Origin: Azoarcus sp.
GTDB lineage: Bacteria; Pseudomonadota; Gammaproteobacteria; Burkholderiales; Rhodocyclaceae
Direction: 5' to 3'
DNA: 8,415 nt
Assembly (NCBI GenBank): GCA_031259795.1
Contig: JAIRLA010000156.1
Span: forward strand, 1-8,415
Shown: positions 5,174-8,415 of the stretch, one piece after another
Position numbering within the stretch: the stretch's first letter is position 1
How the letters are laid out: each line of letters opens with the position of its first letter
Translations under genes and position numbers: made by a program
Notes under the pieces: model-generated
The model's input: the letters and a program-made list of their open reading frames with translations, nothing else
The model's database searches: none
What the model was told of the DNA's origin: nothing

Positions 5174-7735
5174 ATGAACTCCCCCGCGCGGCGCCGCGTT
5201 TCGTCCGGCGCGAAATCCGGTACAGGTACAAAATCCGGCACAAAATCCCGTTCCCGCAAGGAAGAAGCCAAGCTCTCCCGAACCGTCGCGCCCAAAGAGA
5301 TGTCGCCGGTCGACTGGCAACGCATCCTGCGGCGGCAGTTCGGGCGCGAACAGAAATACGAATGGGAAAACCTGGGCGAAGAAGCGATCTTTTCCGATTT
5401 CCGCGTCCGCAATCCGCATTCCCGGATCAGCTATCGCGTGGCGATCCGCGGGCGGCAGCCGGGAAAGAATCATTGCACTTGCCCGGATTACGCCACGAAT
5501 GCGCTGGGAACCTGCAAGCACATCGAATTCGTTCTTGCTCAATTGGAAAAGAAACGCGGCGCGAAAAAAGCCTTCACGCGCGGCTTTCAGCCGCCGTTTT
5601 CCGAATTGCTGCTCCGCCACGATGATAACGGCGAGCGCGGCCCCCGCCTGTATTTCCACGCCGGTCTCGATTGTCCCCCGGATTTGCGCGCCGCCGCCAG
5701 CAGCCTGTTCGGCGAAAATGGTTTGCTGACGCCCGAAAGGTTCGGCGAATTGCCCGCTTTTCTCGCGCTCGCGGCGCAAAGCGGCCACACATTGCGCGCT
5801 CACGACGACGCGCTCGATTTCGTCGCCAGCCACCGGGACGCCGAATGGCGCGTGCGAAAAATCGATGGCCTTTTCCCCCGGGGAAGCGCCGAAGCGCATT
5901 TGCGGGATTGGCTCAAGGCCCCCCTGTATCCCTATCAGGCGCAAGGCGCTCTATTCGCCGCCCGGGCGGGAAGAGCGTTGCTCGGCGACGAAATGGGGCT
6001 GGGCAAAACCATCCAGGCCATCGCCGCCGCTGAAATCCTCGCCCGCCATTTCGGCGTCTCGAAAGTGCTGGTGGTCTGCCCGACTTCCCTCAAATATCAA
6101 TGGCAAAGCGAAATCCTCCGTTTCGCCGGACGCGAGTCCCGCGTCATGGCGGGCAATTACGTCAAGCGGCGGAAGGATTATGCCGAAGACGATTTCTGCA
6201 AGATCACCAACTATGAAAAGCTCAAGCCGGACCTCGACCTGATCGCGGCCTGGGCGCCCGATCTGGTCATCGTCGACGAAGCGCAACGGATCAAGAACTG
6301 GAACACCATCGCCGCGCGCGCCTTGAAACGCATCGACAGCCCCTACGCTTTCGTGCTCACCGGCACGCCGCTGGAGAACAAACTCGAAGAATTGATCTCC
6401 GTCATCCAGTTCGTGGATCCCTACCGCCTGGGGCCGACCTGGAAACTCCTGCACGAACATCAGGTAAAAGACGAAAACGGGCGGGTGCTCGGCTACACGG
6501 GGCTGGAGCGGATCGGCGAGCTTCTGGCGCCGGTCATGATCCGCCGCCGCAAGTCGGAAGTGCTGACGCAGTTGCCGGAGCGCACCGACCAGAATCTTCT
6601 CGTTCCCATGACGGAGGCGCAAATGCGCCATCATCAGGAAAACGGGGAGATCGTGACACGGATCGCCAATCGCTGGCGCAAGATGAAATATCTCTCCGAA
6701 CAGGATCAGCGCCGCCTGACCTGCGCCTTGCAGAACATGCGCATGTCCTGTGACAGCAGCTATCTGCTGGACTCGGAAAGCGATCATGGCGTCAAGGCGG
6801 ACGAATTGGCGGCGCTGCTCGATGGCCTGCTCGAACAACCGGACGCCAAGGTCGTGGCGTTCAGCCAATGGACGCGCATGCATGAGGTGGTGATCCGCCG
6901 GCTCGCGGCGCGCGGCATCGGGTATGTAAGTTTTCATGGCGGCGTGCCCGCCGAAAAACGGCCCGCATTGCTCGAACGCTTCCAGAACGATCCGGAATGC
7001 CGGGTGTTTCTGTCCACCGACGCGGGCGCGACCGGACTCAACCTGCAACATGCCTCCACTCTGGTGAATCTGGATCTGCCCTGGAATCCCGCCGTGCTCG
7101 AACAACGGGCCGGACGGATTCACCGCATGGGCCAGAAGCAGCCGGTACGAATCATCAACTTCATCGCCAAAGGCAGTATCGAGGAGGGCATCCTTTCGGT
7201 ACTGGCTTTCAAGCGTTCCCTGTCGGCCGGCATCCTGGACGGCGGCGCGAGCGAAATTTCGCTGGGCGGCTCGCGCCTTGCCCGTTTCATGAAGGAAGTC
7301 GAAAGCGTCACCGGCCACATGGGCGAAGGCGAAGCCGTGCCGGCGGACGAGGAAGCCGCGGCGGCGATCCGCGCCGCTTCTCCGTCGCTCGCGGCCAGCG
7401 ATGAAAGGACGGACTCGCCCATGGCATCCGGCGAAGCCTGGGGCAAAGGCGCGCCGGAACCACACCCCGCCTCCGCCGCAGAGGCCGCGCGGCAAGCCGC
7501 CGATCCCTGGCAAGCGCTGGCCCAGGCGGGCGCGCAACTGGTTTCGGCGCTCGCCGCGGCCAGCCACCCCGACGCGCCTGCCCATCCGTGGATCGAACGT
7601 GATCCGGCCACCGGCGCATCCAGCCTCAAACTACCCCTGCCGCCCCCGGAAACCGCCCGGCGATTGGCCGACACCCTCCAAATCTTCGCGGAAGTCCTGC
7701 GAGGGCGGAGCGGACGGGAATCCGGAGGCGAATAA
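5174..7735 (+). CDS. SWIM zinc-finger SNF2-family ATPase/helicase-like protein
   Basis: An 853-residue protein. SNF2 enzymes (superfamily 2, HepA/RapA class) use ATP to translocate on DNA and displace bound proteins. The N-terminus is a basic low-complexity tail with KSGT repeats. A SWIM zinc finger follows (C101, C103, C114, H116), a DNA- or protein-binding module often fused to bacterial SNF2 proteins. The ATPase core has Walker A GDEMGLGKT (271-279), Walker B DEAQ (368-371), motif III LTGTP (395-399), motif V DAGATGLNL (616-624) and motif VI QRAGRIHRMGQ (644-654), all intact. After about 680 comes an Ala-rich linker, then a short C-terminal segment with PWIERDP and an LPLPPPETARRLADTL helix. 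ATG 5174 is preferred because a promoter seems to start transcription after the alternative ATG 5084 and the extra 30 residues look non-conserved. Likely roles are chromatin or nucleoprotein remodelling, RNA polymerase recycling or DNA repair; the sequence does not decide. No defence-operon partner is adjacent. Codon use is less C-biased than rpoC. Confidence 0.92.
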   Translation: MNSPARRRVSSGAKSGTGTKSGTKSRSRKEEAKLSRTVAPKEMSPVDWQRILRRQFGREQKYEWENLGEEAIFSDFRVRNPHSRISYRVAIRGRQPGKNHCTCPDYATNALGTCKHIEFVLAQLEKKRGAKKAFTRGFQPPFSELLLRHDDNGERGPRLYFHAGLDCPPDLRAAASSLFGENGLLTPERFGELPAFLALAAQSGHTLRAHDDALDFVASHRDAEWRVRKIDGLFPRGSAEAHLRDWLKAPLYPYQAQGALFAARAGRALLGDEMGLGKTIQAIAAAEILARHFGVSKVLVVCPTSLKYQWQSEILRFAGRESRVMAGNYVKRRKDYAEDDFCKITNYEKLKPDLDLIAAWAPDLVIVDEAQRIKNWNTIAARALKRIDSPYAFVLTGTPLENKLEELISVIQFVDPYRLGPTWKLLHEHQVKDENGRVLGYTGLERIGELLAPVMIRRRKSEVLTQLPERTDQNLLVPMTEAQMRHHQENGEIVTRIANRWRKMKYLSEQDQRRLTCALQNMRMSCDSSYLLDSESDHGVKADELAALLDGLLEQPDAKVVAFSQWTRMHEVVIRRLAARGIGYVSFHGGVPAEKRPALLERFQNDPECRVFLSTDAGATGLNLQHASTLVNLDLPWNPAVLEQRAGRIHRMGQKQPVRIINFIAKGSIEEGILSVLAFKRSLSAGILDGGASEISLGGSRLARFMKEVESVTGHMGEGEAVPADEEAAAAIRAASPSLAASDERTDSPMASGEAWGKGAPEPHPASAAEAARQAADPWQALAQAGAQLVSALAAASHPDAPAHPWIERDPATGASSLKLPLPPPETARRLADTLQIFAEVLRGRSGRESGGE

Positions 7736-7763
7736 ATGTCTGGTTCCGTCCGATGGATTCCTT

Positions 7764-7915
7764 CCCTCCCCCGCTTGGCGGGCGAGAGGGTGCCCCGTCA
7801 GGGGCGGGAGAGGGCTTCGTTCCATACGGAGCGAATCGACGCTGGATAAAAGGGAAGAGGAGCGGGACGCCCGTCCATTCCCTGCCGCCAAAAAATCAGC
7901 GTCGCTGCTCTCCGG
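7764..7915. repeat. Dispersed composite repeat, copy C (left arm, inverted core, partial right arm)
   Basis: The left arm (7764-7844) is identical over its first 55 bases (7764-7818) to 1546-1600 and ends CGGAGCGAATCGACGCTG. The core (7845-7896) is in opposite orientation to copies A and B: it begins GATAAAAGGG and ends CCGCCAAAAAATCAGC, the reverse of the usual T-rich/C-rich order. The partial right arm CAGCGTCGCTGCTCTCCGG (7897-7915) leads after 10 bases into the GGATTGCC element, the same junction as in copy B. It starts 28 nt after the SNF2 stop, so its hairpins may end that transcript, although no clear U-tract follows the first ones. Confidence 0.75.
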
Positions 7916-7925
7916 TTGGTTGGAA

Positions 7926-7962
7926 CTGGATTGCCGCGTCGCTGCGCTCCTCGCAATGACGA
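7926..7962. repeat. GGATTGCC...CGCAATGACG element, second copy
   Basis: This 37-bp unit differs at one base from 1712-1748 and has the same upstream neighbour, a partial right arm ending CCGG plus 10 unrelated bases. Unlike the first copy it is not followed by tandem decayed units. The next 57 bases (7963-8019) end in CGCCCCTTTTTATC, which resembles the end of a core in copy-A orientation. Confidence 0.7.
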
Positions 7963-8019
7963 AGGGGAGAGGACTGTCGCGGCGACAAGCGTCTTGCCGA
8001 TACTTCGCCCCTTTTTATC

Positions 8020-8094
8020 CAGCGTCGCTGCGCTCCGCATGGTTGGAAGCCCTCTCCCGGCCTTCGGCCACCCTCCCCCGCAAGCGGGGGAGGG
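8020..8094. repeat. Dispersed composite repeat, copy D (right arm with terminal palindrome)
   Basis: This starts CAGCGTCGCTGCGCTCCGC and matches 1464-1522 with 3 differences in 59 bases. It continues into a perfect 11-bp stem, CCCTCCCCCGC (8071-8081) and GCGGGGGAGGG (8084-8094), with a two-base AA centre. Copy A lost this terminal palindrome after CCCTCCCC. The arm lies in inverse orientation to the left arm at 7764-7844, so 7764-8094 as a whole looks like one large element with an internal GGATTGCC unit. Confidence 0.7.
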
Positions 8095-8173
8095 AAGGTT
8101 CATCGCAACGACGGCGCTTTGCCGACATGACCCTCCCCCAATCACAACCGCCAGCCCTTCCTTCCCCCAATCA
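8095..8173. repeat. Spacer with a short imperfect direct repeat
   Basis: The unit CCCTCCCCCAATCACAACCG begins at 8131 and recurs as CCTTCCCCCAATCACAGCCG beginning at 8160, a spacing of 29 bases. The second copy leads directly into the left arm of the inverted repeat that starts at 8174. No gene, RNA or promoter is apparent. Confidence 0.4.
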
Positions 8174-8415
8174 CAGCCGCCTGCCGTCCCCTCCCCCGCT
8201 TGCGGGGGAGGGTGCCCCGTCAGGGGCGGGAGAGGGTTTCCTTTCATACGGAGCGAAGCGACGCTGTTTTCTCTGCGGCGGGGCGTGGACAAACGTTCCC
8301 TTCCTTCCTCCCCCTTTTTAATCAGCGTCGCTTCGCTCCGCATAGAACGAAACCCTCTCCCGCCCCAGACGGGGCACCCTCCCCCGCAAGCGGGGGAGGG
8401 GACGGCAGGCGGCTG
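8174..8415. repeat. Long inverted repeat (two 93-bp arms, 56-bp centre), complete composite element, copy E
   Basis: Left arm 8174-8266 and right arm 8323-8415 are reverse complements with 5 mismatches over 93 bases, separated by 56 bases (8267-8322). Each arm contains the 11-bp palindrome CCCTCCCCCGC/GCGGGGGAGGG with a two-base centre, then GCCCC-GTCA-GGGGC in the left arm (one base altered in the right), then the GGAGCGAAGCGACGCTG block. The centre is the same core as in copies A and B. The right arm reaches the last base of the window, so the element may extend further. No transposase gene is present; it is a non-autonomous or structural repeat. Confidence 0.85.

Noticed and set aside
4313..5944. 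543-codon open frame on the minus strand
   Set aside because: It spans the end of the exporter, the gap and the start of the SNF2 gene in antisense. Its composition is Arg/Gly/Gln-rich without a domain, typical of a shadow frame.
5951..7585. 544-codon open frame on the minus strand
   Set aside because: It lies wholly opposite the SNF2 gene, whose motifs are unambiguous. Long antisense frames are expected in GC-rich coding DNA, and the translation shows no recognisable domain.
5174..7735. SNF2 protein as part of a DISARM or similar defence system
   Set aside because: No DrmA/DrmB/DrmC-like gene, methyltransferase or nuclease neighbours it; the neighbours are a transporter gene and repeats.
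7401..8321. 306-codon plus-strand frame after and overlapping the SNF2 end
   Set aside because: The first part is an out-of-frame reading of the SNF2 3' end and the rest is repeat DNA; no domain and no start signal.
7764..8415. CRISPR array or integron attC sites
   Set aside because: The repeats are not regularly spaced with unique spacers, no cas or integrase gene is present, and the inverted-repeat architecture does not match attC core sites.
1..8415. tRNA, rRNA, riboswitch or transposase genes
   Set aside because: I looked for characteristic sequences (T-loop GGTTCGAATC-type motifs, DDE transposase motifs, rRNA cores) and saw none that hold up.

Overview
The window is GC-rich chromosomal DNA from a proteobacterium, most likely a betaproteobacterium. 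The best lineage evidence is the first gene, the 3' third of rpoC, whose C-terminal region reads like the proteobacterial beta' subunit. Genus and order cannot be fixed from this sequence alone. All four genes I can support are on the + strand.

Layout: (1) 1-1335 is the end of rpoC, cut by the left edge, followed by two adjacent hairpins, the second a textbook intrinsic terminator (1387-1416). (2) 1395-1830 is a gene-free patch of dispersed GC-rich palindromic repeats ending in decaying tandem copies of a GGATTGCC...CGCAATGACG element. 1831-2049 is a leader region for the next gene. (3) 2050-5005 is an overlapping gene pair: a LolA-like periplasmic lipoprotein carrier and a two-repeat, 12-segment MMPL/RND-type exporter. 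They probably act together in moving a lipidic molecule from the inner membrane through the periplasm. (4) 5174-7735 is a large SWIM-zinc-finger SNF2 ATPase, apparently with its own promoter. (5) 7736-8415 is a second gene-free patch of the same repeat family. It ends in a 93-bp-arm inverted repeat that runs to the last base of the window.

Functionally, the lolA-like/MMPL pair is a transport unit of the type found in aryl-polyene and related lipid clusters, but no biosynthetic gene is visible here. The SNF2 protein has all the core ATPase motifs and is not obviously part of a defence operon: no nuclease, methyltransferase or other known partner lies beside it. Many betaproteobacteria have rpsL-rpsG-fusA-tuf directly after rpoBC. 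Here that order is broken, and the three non-rpo genes sit between two patches of one repeat family, sharing a perfect 55-bp direct repeat and a 59-bp near-perfect one.

The most notable signal is this composite repeat family: its modular architecture, its bracketing of the three-gene block, and the fact that rpoC's terminator lies in one of its copies. I see no convincing new enzymatic or defence system.
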